From the NCBI RefSeq assembly GCF_003173735.1, contig NZ_CP029551.1, positions 1,417,501 through 1,481,500 of the forward strand: a stretch of 64,000 nucleotides of DNA, read 5' to 3'. This document shows positions 1 to 8,391 of this stretch, piece after piece. The DNA comes from Methylobacterium radiodurans. GTDB lineage: Bacteria; Pseudomonadota; Alphaproteobacteria; Rhizobiales; Beijerinckiaceae. Under the pieces are notes generated by a model that saw only the letters and a list, made by a program, of their open reading frames with translations, made no database searches and was not told where the DNA came from. The position numbers and the translations under genes were made by a program. Positions within the stretch are counted from its first letter, which is position 1. Every line of letters starts with the position of its first letter.

Positions 1-924
1 GATCACCGCGAAGGCGGCCGTGCTGAAGGCGATGAACATCGTGTTCTCGCGCCCGATCCGATCGGAGACGTAGCCGAAGAACGGCCGGCCGAATCCGTCG
101 AAGATGCGGTCGAGCGAGATCGCGAGGGTGAGCGCCGCCATCTGCAGGCCGAGGACCGAGACCGGTACGTCGGCGACCTTGAAGTCGTGGGCGATCGGGG
201 CGATCTGGGCGGCCGCCATCAGGCCTCCCGAGGCCACCATCACGAACATCGCGTACATCACCCAGAAGACCGGCGTGCGGACCGCCTCGCGGGGTGTGCG
301 GTCGACCTGCGTCTGGGGCAGGCGCAGGCTCTTGCGCCGGACCGGCGCGCTGACGCTCGGCTTGCGCAGCAGGAACGACATCACCACCACGACGGCACCC
401 TGACCGAGGCCGAAATACAGGAAGGCGTTCTCGTAACCGCTGGTGGCGATCATCTTGGCGATCGGCACGACGGTCAGCGCCGCGCCCGCGCCGAAGCCCG
501 CGGCGGTGGCACCGGCGGCGAGGCCGCGGCGGTCCGGGAACCACTTCAGGGCGTTGCCCACGCAGGTGCCGTAGACCGAGCCCGCGCCGATGCCGCCGAT
601 CACCGAGCCAGCGTAGAGCATGGGGAGTGAGGAGGCGTGGGCGTTGAGCACCCAGGCGAGCGCGATCATCACGCCGCCGAAGCAGACCACGATCCGCGGG
701 CCGTAGCGATCCACGAACCACGCCTCGACCGGCACGAGCCAGGTCTCGGTGGCGACGAAGAGGGTGAAGGCGAATTGGATCGCGGCGCGACCCCAGTGGT
801 ACTTGGCGTCGATCGGGTCGACGAAGAGCGTCCAGCCGTACTGCAGGTTGGCGATCATCGCCATGCAGAGGATGCCGAAGGCGAGCTGCCACCATTTGGC
901 GGACGAGGTGTCCTGGCGTTCCAT
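1..924 (-). CDS. Oxalate/formate-type MFS antiporter (3' end beyond window)
   Basis: Translation from the ATG at 924 gives a major facilitator superfamily protein starting MERQDTSSAKWWQLAFGILC. It contains the family-typical stretch of hydrophobic helices, a glycine-rich GSVIGGIGAGSVYG segment and FGYVSDRIGRENTMFI close to the window edge. Wording and layout resemble the OxlT-like group, which exchanges oxalate for formate across the inner membrane; oxalate use is common in methylotrophic Hyphomicrobiales. The gene runs off the left edge with about 308 codons seen, so roughly the last quarter is missing. Its 260 bp upstream region (925-1184) separates it from the next gene on the same strand, so it probably has its own promoter. 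Substrate is inferred by resemblance; MFS membership is firm. Confidence 0.8.
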   Translation of the reverse strand, partial: MERQDTSSAKWWQLAFGILCMAMIANLQYGWTLFVDPIDAKYHWGRAAIQFAFTLFVATETWLVPVEAWFVDRYGPRIVVCFGGVMIALAWVLNAHASSLPMLYAGSVIGGIGAGSVYGTCVGNALKWFPDRRGLAAGATAAGFGAGAALTVVPIAKMIATSGYENAFLYFGLGQGAVVVVMSFLLRKPSVSAPVRRKSLRLPQTQVDRTPREAVRTPVFWVMYAMFVMVASGGLMAAAQIAPIAHDFKVADVPVSVLGLQMAALTLAISLDRIFDGFGRPFFGYVSDRIGRENTMFIAFSTAAFAVI

Positions 925-1184
925 CCCTGATCCTTGTCGTGGTGCGTCGGCATTCCGCGGCCGACGCTCCGGATCATGCAAGAAATTTCCGATTATGCAA
1001 TATGCCAGGGATTAAACTGCTGGCCTGCACGTGCGAGTTGTCATCGGGTGCAGCCGGCCGGAAGGGCCGGCATCGGACGGCCGGCCCGGGCATTCATCGA
1101 TCAGCATGTTGAATTCGAAAGGGTTTCTGCGCCCGCTCGGGCACGACGCCGCGTCGCCGCGGCCGCGTGGGACGTCGGAATCTC

Positions 1185-1733
1185 TCAGAAGCTCGGCGGC
1201 GTGCAGGCGCTGACGACCTCGCACGGAACAGGCCCGACGCAGCGGAAGCGGTGCGGGCGTCGGCTGTCGAAGGCGTAGGCGTCACCGGGGCCGAGGATCC
1301 GGCGCTCGTCGCCGACCGTCACCTCCAGGCGACCCGATAGCACGATCCCGCCCTCCTCGCCCTCGTGCGAGAGCAGGATGCGGCCAGTGTCGGCACCGAC
1401 CTCGTAGCGCTCCTTCAGAATCTGGAGCTGGCGCCCGAACAGGGTCTCGCCGACCTGCCGGTACGAGATCTTGCCCTTCCCGATCTCGGTGAGTTCCTGC
1501 GTCGCGTAGAAGGCCTTGCGCTCGCGCTCCGGCTCGACCGCGAAGAAGTCCGAGAGGCCGATCGGCACGCCGTCGAGGATGCGCTTCAGGGCGCCGACGG
1601 AGGGGTTCACCCGGTTCGATTCGATGAGCGAGATCGTCGAGTTCGTCACGCCGGCGCGCTTGGCGAGCGCCCGCTGCGACAGGCCCTGCCGCAGCCGGAC
1701 GAAGCGCAGCCGCTCTCCCACGTCGACGTTCAT
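1185..1733 (-). CDS. XRE-family regulator with C-terminal cupin domain (PuuR-like)
   Basis: A 182-residue protein. Residues about 5-60 form an HTH_3/XRE domain (GLSQRALAKRAGVTNSTIS) and the C-terminal half is a cupin sensor domain (HEGEEGGIVLSGRLEVTVGD...PGDAYAFDSRRPHRF). This two-domain layout is that of PuuR-type repressors, which control polyamine or amino-acid catabolism and sense a small metabolite through the cupin. The ATG at 1733 was chosen because the HTH begins a few residues later; the frame stays open further upstream but with no domain-like sequence. It is divergent from the aminotransferase at 1891, with about 157 bp between starts, so it probably regulates that gene. Confidence 0.85.
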   Translation of the reverse strand: MNVDVGERLRFVRLRQGLSQRALAKRAGVTNSTISLIESNRVNPSVGALKRILDGVPIGLSDFFAVEPERERKAFYATQELTEIGKGKISYRQVGETLFGRQLQILKERYEVGADTGRILLSHEGEEGGIVLSGRLEVTVGDERRILGPGDAYAFDSRRPHRFRCVGPVPCEVVSACTPPSF

Positions 1734-1890
1734 CCCGGCCGGACCCCGTTGCGGCTGTTGCGGATCCCGCAACGGTGCGCGCCGGCATGACGGTTCGTCA
1801 AGGGTTTGCGGCAGACGAGAAAAGGACTTGTTGCGGGCTGGTGAAAGGCGTCCCCTCGCGCATCGAAACCGCGTCGCCGCGAGAGCATCC

Positions 1891-3222
1891 ATGTCGCAGA
1901 TCCGCCCGAACACCCCCTCGCTCGACGCCTTCTGGATGCCGTTCACGGCCAACCGCCAGTTCAAGGCGGCGCCCCGGATCCTCGTCTCGGCCGAGGGCAT
2001 GCACTACACGTCCGACGACGGCCGGCGGATCCTCGACGGCACGGCCGGGCTCTGGTGCGTCAATGCCGGGCACGGGCGCCGCGACATCGCCGACGCGGTG
2101 GCGCGCCAACTCGCGAGCCTCGATTTCGCGCCGACCTTCCAGATGGGGCATCCGGGCGCCTTCGACTTCGCCGAGCGGCTCGCCGCGATCGCGCCGGGCG
2201 GTCCCGAGGCGGGGCTCGACCGGGTGTTCCTCGCCAATTCCGGGTCGGAAGCGGTCGATACCGCGCTCAAGATCGCGCTCGCCTACCAGCGGGCGATCGG
2301 GCAGGGCACGCGCACGCGGCTGATCGGGCGCGAGCGCGGCTATCACGGCGTCGGCTTCGGCGGCATCTCGGTCGGCGGCATCGTGTCGAACCGGCGCGCC
2401 TTCCCGCAGCTACCCGGCATCGACCACCTGCGCCACACGCACGATCCGGCGCGCAACGCCTTCGCGAAGGGCCAGCCCGAGCACGGGGCCGAACTCGCCG
2501 ACGACCTCGAGCGGCTGGTGGCGCTCCACGGGGCGGAGACGATCGCGGCCTGCATCGTCGAGCCTGTCGCGGGTTCGACCGGCGTGCTGATCCCGCCGCG
2601 GGGCTATCTGGAGCGCCTGCGCGAGATCTGCACCCGTCACGGCATCCTGCTGATCTTCGACGAGGTGATCACCGGGTTCGGGCGGCTCGGCGCGCCATTC
2701 GCGGCCGATTATTTCGGCGTGGTGCCGGACCTCGTCACCGCGGCCAAGGGCATCACCAACGGCACGGTGCCGATGGGCGCGGTCTTCGCCCGGCGCGCGG
2801 TCCACGACGCCCTGATGCAGGGGCCGGAGGGGATCGAGCTGTTCCACGGCTACACCTATTCGGGGCATCCGGTGGCCTGCGCGGCGGGGCTCGCCACGCT
2901 CGACATCTACGCCCGGGAGGGGCTCCTCACCCGCGCGGCGGATCTGGCCGAGGACTGGGCTGTGGCGATGCACGACCTGCGCGGGCGCGCCCATGTCTGC
3001 GACATCCGCACCATCGGTCTCGTCGCGGGCATCGAGCTGACCCCGCGGGCGGACGCGCCGGGCAAGCGCGCCTACGAGGTCTTCACCGACTGCTTCCGGC
3101 GCGGGCTGCTGATCCGGGTGACCGGCGACATCATCGCGCTCTCGCCCCCGTTGACCGTGGAGCGCGAGCAGATCCGCGAGATGGCCGAGATCGTCGGCGC
3201 GGCGATCGACCGGGTCGCCTGA
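1891..3222 (+). CDS. Class III aminotransferase (omega-amino acid--pyruvate type)
   Basis: A 443-residue fold-type I PLP enzyme. Visible landmarks are the N-terminal MPFTANRQFK and SAEGMHYTSDDGRRILDGTAGLWCVNAGH, the cofactor-binding NSGSEAVDTALKIA, the aspartate in LIFDEVITGFGRLG, and the Schiff-base lysine in TAAKGITNG near residue 286. The first blocks are typical of omega-amino-acid:pyruvate (beta-alanine) transaminases, which move an amino group from beta-alanine, GABA or a diamine to pyruvate. ATG 1891 gives the standard family length; the open frame upstream runs antisense through the neighbouring regulator. The divergent PuuR-like gene supports a role in polyamine or beta-alanine breakdown. 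Exact donor substrate is inferred. Confidence 0.9.
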   Translation: MSQIRPNTPSLDAFWMPFTANRQFKAAPRILVSAEGMHYTSDDGRRILDGTAGLWCVNAGHGRRDIADAVARQLASLDFAPTFQMGHPGAFDFAERLAAIAPGGPEAGLDRVFLANSGSEAVDTALKIALAYQRAIGQGTRTRLIGRERGYHGVGFGGISVGGIVSNRRAFPQLPGIDHLRHTHDPARNAFAKGQPEHGAELADDLERLVALHGAETIAACIVEPVAGSTGVLIPPRGYLERLREICTRHGILLIFDEVITGFGRLGAPFAADYFGVVPDLVTAAKGITNGTVPMGAVFARRAVHDALMQGPEGIELFHGYTYSGHPVACAAGLATLDIYAREGLLTRAADLAEDWAVAMHDLRGRAHVCDIRTIGLVAGIELTPRADAPGKRAYEVFTDCFRRGLLIRVTGDIIALSPPLTVEREQIREMAEIVGAAIDRVA

Positions 3223-3424
3223 ACGGATCCGCGGGATCCCGCAGGCCCGCCACCCCGAGGTGTCCCACGGTTCGGTCCCGTCGAGGAGATTGGGCCGAAT
3301 CGTGACGACGGCGCGCACGATCGGGTGCGGCCGCGGTGCCGGCCATTGCCAGGCTGCGCCCCGGTCCTAGCTCCGTCCCGGCCGAAGAGCCGGCGCGGGC
3401 CCGCCCGCGCGAAACCCCGAACGG

Positions 3425-3910
3425 ATGGAGACCTGCCAGATGCTGCGCCTCGCCCTGCCCACCCTCGTTCTGCTCGCCGGTACGCTGCCCGGCCACGCGA
3501 TCGAGGTGCAGAAGTCGGCCGATCTCCCCGCCCATCCCGACAAGGTCTGGCAGACGATCGGCGATTTCTGCGGCATCGCCGACTGGCATCCGGTGGTCGA
3601 GAAATGCGTGGCTTCCGAGAAGGACGGGCAGAAGATCCGCACGCTCAGCCTCAAGGGCGGCGGCACCCTGGTCGAGCAGCAGGTCTCCCGCGACGACAAG
3701 GTGATGAGCTACACCTACACTATCCTGGAGGGCCCGCTGCCGGTCTCCGACTACCGCTCGACGCTCGCGGTCGCGCCGGAGGGCTCAGGCTCGAAGGTGA
3801 CGTGGCAGGGCAGCTTCGGTGCCAAGGGCGTGCCGGACACGGTCGCGCAGGACGCGATCTCGGGAATCTATGAGGCGGGCCTGAAGAGCCTCGCCGACAA
3901 GGCCAAGTAG
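3425..3910 (+). CDS. Exported SRPBCC/START-like protein (polyketide cyclase family)
   Basis: A 161-residue protein (ATG 3425; an internal ATG at 3440 is also plausible) with a signal peptide (MLRLALPTLVLLAGTLPGHA) and then an SRPBCC fold: IEVQKSADLPAHPDKVWQTIGDFCGIADWHP is the usual beta1-alpha1-alpha2 opening of this ligand-binding family. The C-terminal helix ends in LKSLADKAK. The family binds hydrophobic ligands in a deep pocket; here the protein is probably periplasmic. No partner gene indicates the ligand. The 200 bp before it show no gene. Confidence 0.75.
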   Translation: METCQMLRLALPTLVLLAGTLPGHAIEVQKSADLPAHPDKVWQTIGDFCGIADWHPVVEKCVASEKDGQKIRTLSLKGGGTLVEQQVSRDDKVMSYTYTILEGPLPVSDYRSTLAVAPEGSGSKVTWQGSFGAKGVPDTVAQDAISGIYEAGLKSLADKAK

Positions 3911-3999
3911 AAGGCCAAGTAGGCCGCCGGTTGACCGGCCGGACAGCCCGTCCCACAACCCGGGCCGGCGCCAAGCTGCGCCGTTCAGGGATCCGTGCC

Positions 4000-4335
4000 G
4001 TGCCGACGCAAGTCTTCCGCCTGACGCTCGTCCTCCTCGCCGCCGGGGGCCTTGCGGCCTGCCAGTCGACGGCCGCCGCGCCGCCGCCCGTCGCCGCCGT
4101 TGCAGCTCCCATCGCCGCGCCCGCGGTCCTGCCGCAGGGCAGCGGCTGCGGTCCGGCCATCGCCCGCACGCAGGCCGTGGTGAGCGCCGACGTGGCGAGT
4201 GGCGACCTCGCCAAGACGGTCGGCGACCGCTTCGGTGCCGACCTCGACCGCGCCGCGTCAGCTTGCGCGGCCGGACGCGCGGGTGAGGCGCTGAGCCTGC
4301 TGGCGGCCGCCAAGAGCCGCTACGGCTATCCGTGA
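4000..4335 (+). CDS. Small lipoprotein of unknown function
   Basis: The reading frame opens with TTG at 3931, but the GTG at 4000 places a hydrophobic signal (FRLTLVLLAAGGLAACQS) directly at the N-terminus and ends in a lipobox (LAAC), so 4000 is preferred. The mature part is an Ala/Pro-rich linker followed by a short helical domain with two cysteines (GSGCGPAIA and ASACAAGRAGEALSLLAAAKSRYGYP). No family is recognised. A 20-bp tandem duplication spans the stop codon (4314-4353). Follows the SRPBCC gene closely and may be co-transcribed with it. Confidence 0.6.
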   Translation: MPTQVFRLTLVLLAAGGLAACQSTAAAPPPVAAVAAPIAAPAVLPQGSGCGPAIARTQAVVSADVASGDLAKTVGDRFGADLDRAASACAAGRAGEALSLLAAAKSRYGYP

Positions 4336-4353
4336 GCCGCTACGGCTATCCGT
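4314..4353 (+). repeat. 20-bp tandem duplication across a stop codon
   Basis: The unit gagccgctacggctatccgt occurs twice in a row at 4314-4333 and 4334-4353, followed by a degraded third copy beginning gagccggcacggcttcc. The first copy carries the last codons and the first base of the stop codon of the lipoprotein gene; the second lies in the 3' untranslated region. Confidence 0.9.
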
Positions 4354-4381
4354 GAGCCGGCACGGCTTCCGAGAGCCGCCG

Positions 4382-4420
4382 CGAGAAGGACCCGCCGGCA
4401 TCCCCGGCGGGTCCTTCTCG
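4382..4420. terminator. Strong hairpin, probable terminator after the lipoprotein gene
   Basis: A perfect 17-bp stem, 4382-4398 (cgagaaggacccgccgg) with 4404-4420, closed by a 5-base loop and followed by tt. It sits 47 bp after the lipoprotein stop. A long U tract is absent, as is common in GC-rich genomes. Confidence 0.75.
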
Positions 4421-4521
4421 TTCCACGAGTGGTTCACGCACGGATCGGACGCGCGGTGACGGAGCCTTAACCAAGCCTCGCGACACTCGGGCGGTGCAGC
4501 GGGCGATGGGGGTCACGGGTG

Positions 4522-4692
4522 ATGCCGAAGGAGCCGAACCGTCTGCCGGAACCGCCGCCCGCCACGCTCAAGCCCGTCGTGCGGCGCCGGATCGGCGAGA
4601 GCTTGCGCGGCCTCTACGCTGAAGCCCTCTCGGCTCCCCTGGGCCCGCGCCTCGCCGATCTCGTGGCCGAGATCGAGAAGCCGAAGCGCTGA
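4522..4692 (+). CDS. NepR-like small anti-sigma factor family protein
   Basis: A 56-residue protein read from ATG 4522 (an immediately preceding GTG at 4519 would add one residue). The segment RRRIGESLRGLYAEALSAPL followed by GPRLADLVAEIEK has the spacing of the NepR core (I-G-x-x-L-R-x-L-Y ... P-x-x-R-x-x-D-L). NepR proteins bind and silence EcfG-type sigma factors until the phosphorylated response regulator PhyR sequesters them. No ecfG or phyR lies next to it; the nearest EcfG-type sigma is at 11.2-11.95 kb. The second NepR helix is less well conserved than in classical NepR, so it may be a diverged paralogue. The gene is small but its codon use and family pattern argue that it is real. 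Confidence 0.6.
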   Translation: MPKEPNRLPEPPPATLKPVVRRRIGESLRGLYAEALSAPLGPRLADLVAEIEKPKR

Positions 4693-4718
4693 CCCGGTCC
4701 CCGCGCGCTGCGGGCTCC

Positions 4719-4799
4719 TCAATCCAGCACCACGGCGACGAGGGAGAACAGGCCGGCGAGCAGCAGGTTGCCGGCGAGCACGAGAGCGATGACGGTCAT
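4719..4799 (-). CDS. Possible 26-residue membrane peptide
   Basis: From ATG 4799 the frame encodes MTVIALVLAGNLLLAGLFSL and six further residues before TGA, a single hydrophobic helix of the length needed to span a membrane. It lies in an otherwise empty stretch between a NepR-like gene and an exported protein. Tiny hydrophobic proteins of this kind exist in many alphaproteobacteria, but there is no independent support here beyond the absence of charged residues within the helix. Confidence 0.35.
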   Translation of the reverse strand: MTVIALVLAGNLLLAGLFSLVAVVLD

Positions 4800-5002
4800 G
4801 GGATTCGAGGATCTTGTGCGCGGTCCGGCGGTCAGCCCGGCGCGCGCCCGCACCGGGGAGCCGGGCGGGAATCGTCCGGCGCCCGGTTTCTAGCCGCGCG
4901 GGCTGCAACAGGGCGCTAATTTCCGAGCCGTCCGACGGCGACAGCTCCGGAAGGTGCCGGTGTGGTGCCGCCGGAGCACGGTTCCGGTCGGCGCGGACGC
5001 GG

Positions 5003-5332
5003 CTACTGACCGCCGCCGCCGTCTCCGCCGCCGCCGCCCACCTTCGGCACGCCGCGGGCCGGATCCGCCGCGTTTCCGGCCGCAGCCGAATCGGTGTTGA
5101 TCGTGGTGGCGCCCACGCCCGTCGGTGCGATCGTGGTCGTCACGGCCGGGCCGCTGTTACCGGTCTCGCCAGGGACGACCGTCGCGCTCGGCGGCGTTCC
5201 GGGCGGGACGAGCTGGGGCGGCCCGGGTTGGCGGATCGGGGCGGGCTTATTATCCTGCGCGGCTGCGGGCAGGGCGGTGAGGAGCAGGGCGATCACGGGT
5301 CGGATCGAGCGAGCGAGACGCATCGGCATCAC
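5003..5332 (-). CDS. Small exported Pro/Gly-rich protein, function unknown
   Basis: A 109-residue protein with a clear Sec signal (MMPMRLARSIRPVIALLLTALPAAAQ) and a low-complexity mature part: a Pro-rich stretch, a Thr/Ala segment (VTTTIAPTGVGATTINTDS) and a Gly/Asp tail (KVGGGGGDGGGGQ). No cysteine or recognisable domain is present. Start is the first of two adjacent ATGs near 5332. It is divergent from gltX. Confidence 0.55.
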   Translation of the reverse strand: MMPMRLARSIRPVIALLLTALPAAAQDNKPAPIRQPGPPQLVPPGTPPSATVVPGETGNSGPAVTTTIAPTGVGATTINTDSAAAGNAADPARGVPKVGGGGGDGGGGQ

Positions 5333-5498
5333 CTCCTGTTAGGCTGGCGGTGGCCGTGGTGAATGCCATCCACGGCGTGCGGCGCCGCGCCGCGGCACCG
5401 TGCCTCAACGCGGCGCGCCGGCCCGCGTTTCGGCGGGCGCCCGATTTTCCCGCCCGGGCGATGTGACAGGCGCCGGGATGATGCGTAGAGGGTCGCGC

Positions 5499-6866
5499 AT
5501 GATCGCGCCGACCTCGCCCGCACCGCTCGTCCGCTTCGCGCCCTCGCCGACCGGCTACCTCCACATCGGCAACGCGCGGCCGGCGCTGCTCAACGCGCTC
5601 TTCGCCCGCGCCCGGGGCGGGCGCTTCCTGCTGCGCCTCGACGACACCGACCGCGAGCGCTCGACCGCGGAGTTCGCCGAGGCCATCGGCGAGGACCTCG
5701 CCTGGCTCGGGATCGTGCCGGACCTGTTCGCGCGCCAGTCCGACCGGGTGGCACTCTACGACGCGGCCGCCGAGCAGCTGCGGGCGACGGGCCGGCTCTA
5801 TCCCTGCTACGAGACCGCCGAGGAATTGGAGCGCCGCCGCAAGCGCCAGCTCGGGCGCGGCCTGCCGCCGATCTACGACCGGGCGAGCTTGAGCCTCACC
5901 CCAGAGCAGCGCGCCGCCTACGAGGCGGAGGGGCGGCGCCCGCACTGGCGGTTCAAGCTCGACCAGCGCACGGTCGGCTGGGACGATCTCGTGCGCGGGG
6001 CCGCCCACGTCGATTGCGCCTCGCTCTCGGACCCGGTGCTGATCCGCGCCGACGGCAGCTACCTCTACACGCTGCCCTCCGTGGTGGACGATGCCGAGAT
6101 GGGGATCACCCACGTGATCCGCGGCGAGGACCACGTGACCAACACGGGCGTGCAGGTCCAGATCTTCGAGGCCCTGGGCGCGCCCGTGCCGGTCTTCGGC
6201 CACCACAATCTGCTGACCACGGCGGACGGGGAGGGGCTGTCGAAGCGCCTCGGCCATCTCTCGCTGCGCTCGCTCCGCGCGGCGGGCTACGAGCCGGCGG
6301 CCGTCCGCGCGCTGGCCGTGCTCACCGGCTCGGCCGAGGCCGTGCGCCCGGTCGCCTCCCTCGACGAACTCGCCGGGCTCGTCGACCTCGCCCACATCTC
6401 GCGCGCGCCCGCCCGCTTCGACCCGCACGAGCTCGACGGGCTCAACGCCCGGCTCATCCACGCGATGCCCTACGCGGAGGCGGCCGACAGGCTCGCCGCG
6501 CTCGGGGTGTCGGCGGCTTTGGCCGAGCCGTTCTGGCTCGCCGTGCGGGCCAATCTCGGCCGCGTCGAGGACGCCGCCGGGTGGTGGCGGGTGGTGACGG
6601 GGCCGGTGGCACCGGTGCTGGCCGAGGCGGACGCCGAGGTGACGGAGGCCGCCGCCGCAACCCTTCCGCCCGAGCCCTGGGGGCCGGAGACCTGGAAGGC
6701 CTGGACCGGCGTCGTCCGCGAGCGGACGGGCCGGAAGGGCAAGGCCCTGTTCATGCCGCTGCGGCTCGCGCTCACCGGCCTCGACCACGGCCCGGACCTC
6801 GCCGGGCTGCTGCCCCTGATCGGGCGGGAGCGGGCGGCGCGGCGGCTCGCCGGAGAGGCGGCCTGA
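5499..6866 (+). CDS. gltX: Glutamate--tRNA ligase
   Basis: A 455-residue class I aminoacyl-tRNA synthetase that charges tRNA with glutamate in the cytoplasm. The HIGH signature is HIGN at residues 22-25 ([21 protein letters not shown]) and the KMSKS-type loop appears as EGLSKRLG near residue 248. [11 protein letters not shown] and [14 protein letters not shown] are further family blocks. ATG 5499 is chosen because the synthetase sequence begins ten residues later; ATG 5478 in frame is an alternative. Its length and the LSKR loop fit the shorter of the two GltX forms that alphaproteobacteria often carry. It is convergent with the next gene, with no spare base between stop codons. Confidence 0.92.
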   Translation: MIAPTSPAPLVRFAPSPTGYLHIGNARPALLNALFARARGGRFLLRLDDTDRERSTAEFAEAIGEDLAWLGIVPDLFARQSDRVALYDAAAEQLRATGRLYPCYETAEELERRRKRQLGRGLPPIYDRASLSLTPEQRAAYEAEGRRPHWRFKLDQRTVGWDDLVRGAAHVDCASLSDPVLIRADGSYLYTLPSVVDDAEMGITHVIRGEDHVTNTGVQVQIFEALGAPVPVFGHHNLLTTADGEGLSKRLGHLSLRSLRAAGYEPAAVRALAVLTGSAEAVRPVASLDELAGLVDLAHISRAPARFDPHELDGLNARLIHAMPYAEAADRLAALGVSAALAEPFWLAVRANLGRVEDAAGWWRVVTGPVAPVLAEADAEVTEAAAATLPPEPWGPETWKAWTGVVRERTGRKGKALFMPLRLALTGLDHGPDLAGLLPLIGRERAARRLAGEAA

Positions 6867-8150
6867 TCAGGCCGGTACCTCGGCGAGGCGCGTCGCCAGG
6901 ATCTTGTCCACCCGGCGCCCGTCGAGATCGACCACCTCGAAGCGCCAGCCCGCGATCTCGCAGGTCTCACCCGTCTCGGGGATGTGCTGCAGGGCGTGGA
7001 TGACGAGGCCCGCCGCGGTCTCGTAGGCGCGCGACGCCTCCAGCCGGATCCCGAGCTGGTCGGCCATCTCGTCTGCCGGCATCCAGCCGGCGATGAGCCA
7101 GGAGCCGTCGGCCCGCTGCACCGCCTCGGGCTCGGCCGCCTCGGACTGGAAGGCCCCCGCGATCGCGTCGAGGATGTCGGCCGGTGTCACCACGCCGTCG
7201 AAATGGCCGTACTCGTCGTGCACCAGCGCCATCGGCACATGGGCCGCCTGCAGCCGGTCCAGGGCTTCGAGGGCGTCGATCGTGTCGGGCACGACGGGGG
7301 CGGCGCGGACGTGGCGGCGCAGGTCGAGCGGCGCCCCGGAGGCGAGCGCGCCGACCAGGGCGCGCACCTGCACCACGCCGATCACGTCGTCGGGGTTGCC
7401 GTCGATGACCGGCAGCACGGAGTGGGGGCTGTCGAGGAGGAGCGCGCGGATCTCCGCCTCGTCGCGGCCGAGATCGATCCAGCGCACCTCCGTGCGCGGC
7501 GTCATCACTCCGCGCACCGCCCGGTCGCCGAGGCGCAGCACGCCCGCGATCATCCGGCGCTCACCGGTCTCGATCACGCCCGCCGTCTCGGCCTCGGCCA
7601 CGAGGGCGCGGATCTCCTCCTGGGTCACCGCGCTCGCGCTCTCGGTCTCCTGGCCGATCAGCCGGAACACCGCCCGGGTCGAGGCGTCGAGGAGCCAGAC
7701 CGCGGGCTTGGCCGCGCGCGAGACCAGCCGCATCCCCGGCGCCACCAGGCAGGCGATGCCCTCGGGATCGCGCAGCGCGAGGTGCTTCGGGACCAGCTCG
7801 CCCACGATCACCGACAGGTAGGTGATCACCGCGATGACGAGCCCGTAGCCGAGCGTGTCGGCGAGCGAGCGCGTCAGCCCCGCCGCGGTGAGGAGGTCGG
7901 CGAGCCGGTCGCCGAGCACGGCGCCCGAGACCGCGCCCGACAGGATGCCGATCAGGGTGATGCCGATCTGCACCGTGGAGAGGAAGCGCCCCGGCTCCTC
8001 GGCCAGCGCCAGCGCGGCGGCGGCACCCGCCCGGCGCGCCTCGGCCATCGCGCGCAGGCGGCTCTTGCGGGCCGAGACCACCGCGAGCTCGGAGAGCGCG
8101 AAGACGCCGTTCAGCGCGATCAGGGCGACGGCGATGGCAAGCTCGAGCAA
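6867..8150 (-). CDS. Hemolysin/CorC family membrane protein (CNNM, CBS, CorC_HlyC domains)
   Basis: A 427-residue protein with three domains in order: an N-terminal DUF21/CNNM membrane domain of about four helices (residues 1-185), a CBS pair (VMTPRTEVRWIDLGRDEAEIR and HVPMALVHDEYGHFDGVVTPADIL), and a C-terminal CorC_HlyC transporter-associated domain (AETAAGLVIHALQHIPETGETCEIAGWRFEVVDLDG). This family is linked to magnesium/cobalt efflux or membrane ion homeostasis; older annotation as hemolysin is misleading. The start at 8150 gives the standard family N-terminus (MLELAIAVALIALNGVFALS). Confidence 0.9.
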   Translation of the reverse strand: MLELAIAVALIALNGVFALSELAVVSARKSRLRAMAEARRAGAAAALALAEEPGRFLSTVQIGITLIGILSGAVSGAVLGDRLADLLTAAGLTRSLADTLGYGLVIAVITYLSVIVGELVPKHLALRDPEGIACLVAPGMRLVSRAAKPAVWLLDASTRAVFRLIGQETESASAVTQEEIRALVAEAETAGVIETGERRMIAGVLRLGDRAVRGVMTPRTEVRWIDLGRDEAEIRALLLDSPHSVLPVIDGNPDDVIGVVQVRALVGALASGAPLDLRRHVRAAPVVPDTIDALEALDRLQAAHVPMALVHDEYGHFDGVVTPADILDAIAGAFQSEAAEPEAVQRADGSWLIAGWMPADEMADQLGIRLEASRAYETAAGLVIHALQHIPETGETCEIAGWRFEVVDLDGRRVDKILATRLAEVPA

Positions 8151-8391
8151 GCGGCTGACGTAGAACCCGGGACCGCTCGCAGACGGGCCGGGCTTCCTCT
8201 GGCGGATGACGGGCCCTCCCTAGATGGCCGCCCGCGCCGCACCGGTCAACGGCCGCGCTCGCGCGTTCGGCCGACGGGCTTTCCGGCCGCCCCGCCGATC
8301 CCGGGACGGAGCGGGCAGCCCGCGCATGCGCGTCGTTCGACGCAACCTCCCGCGCCGCAAAAGCTTAACCGCGCTGACGAGGGAGACGGCG

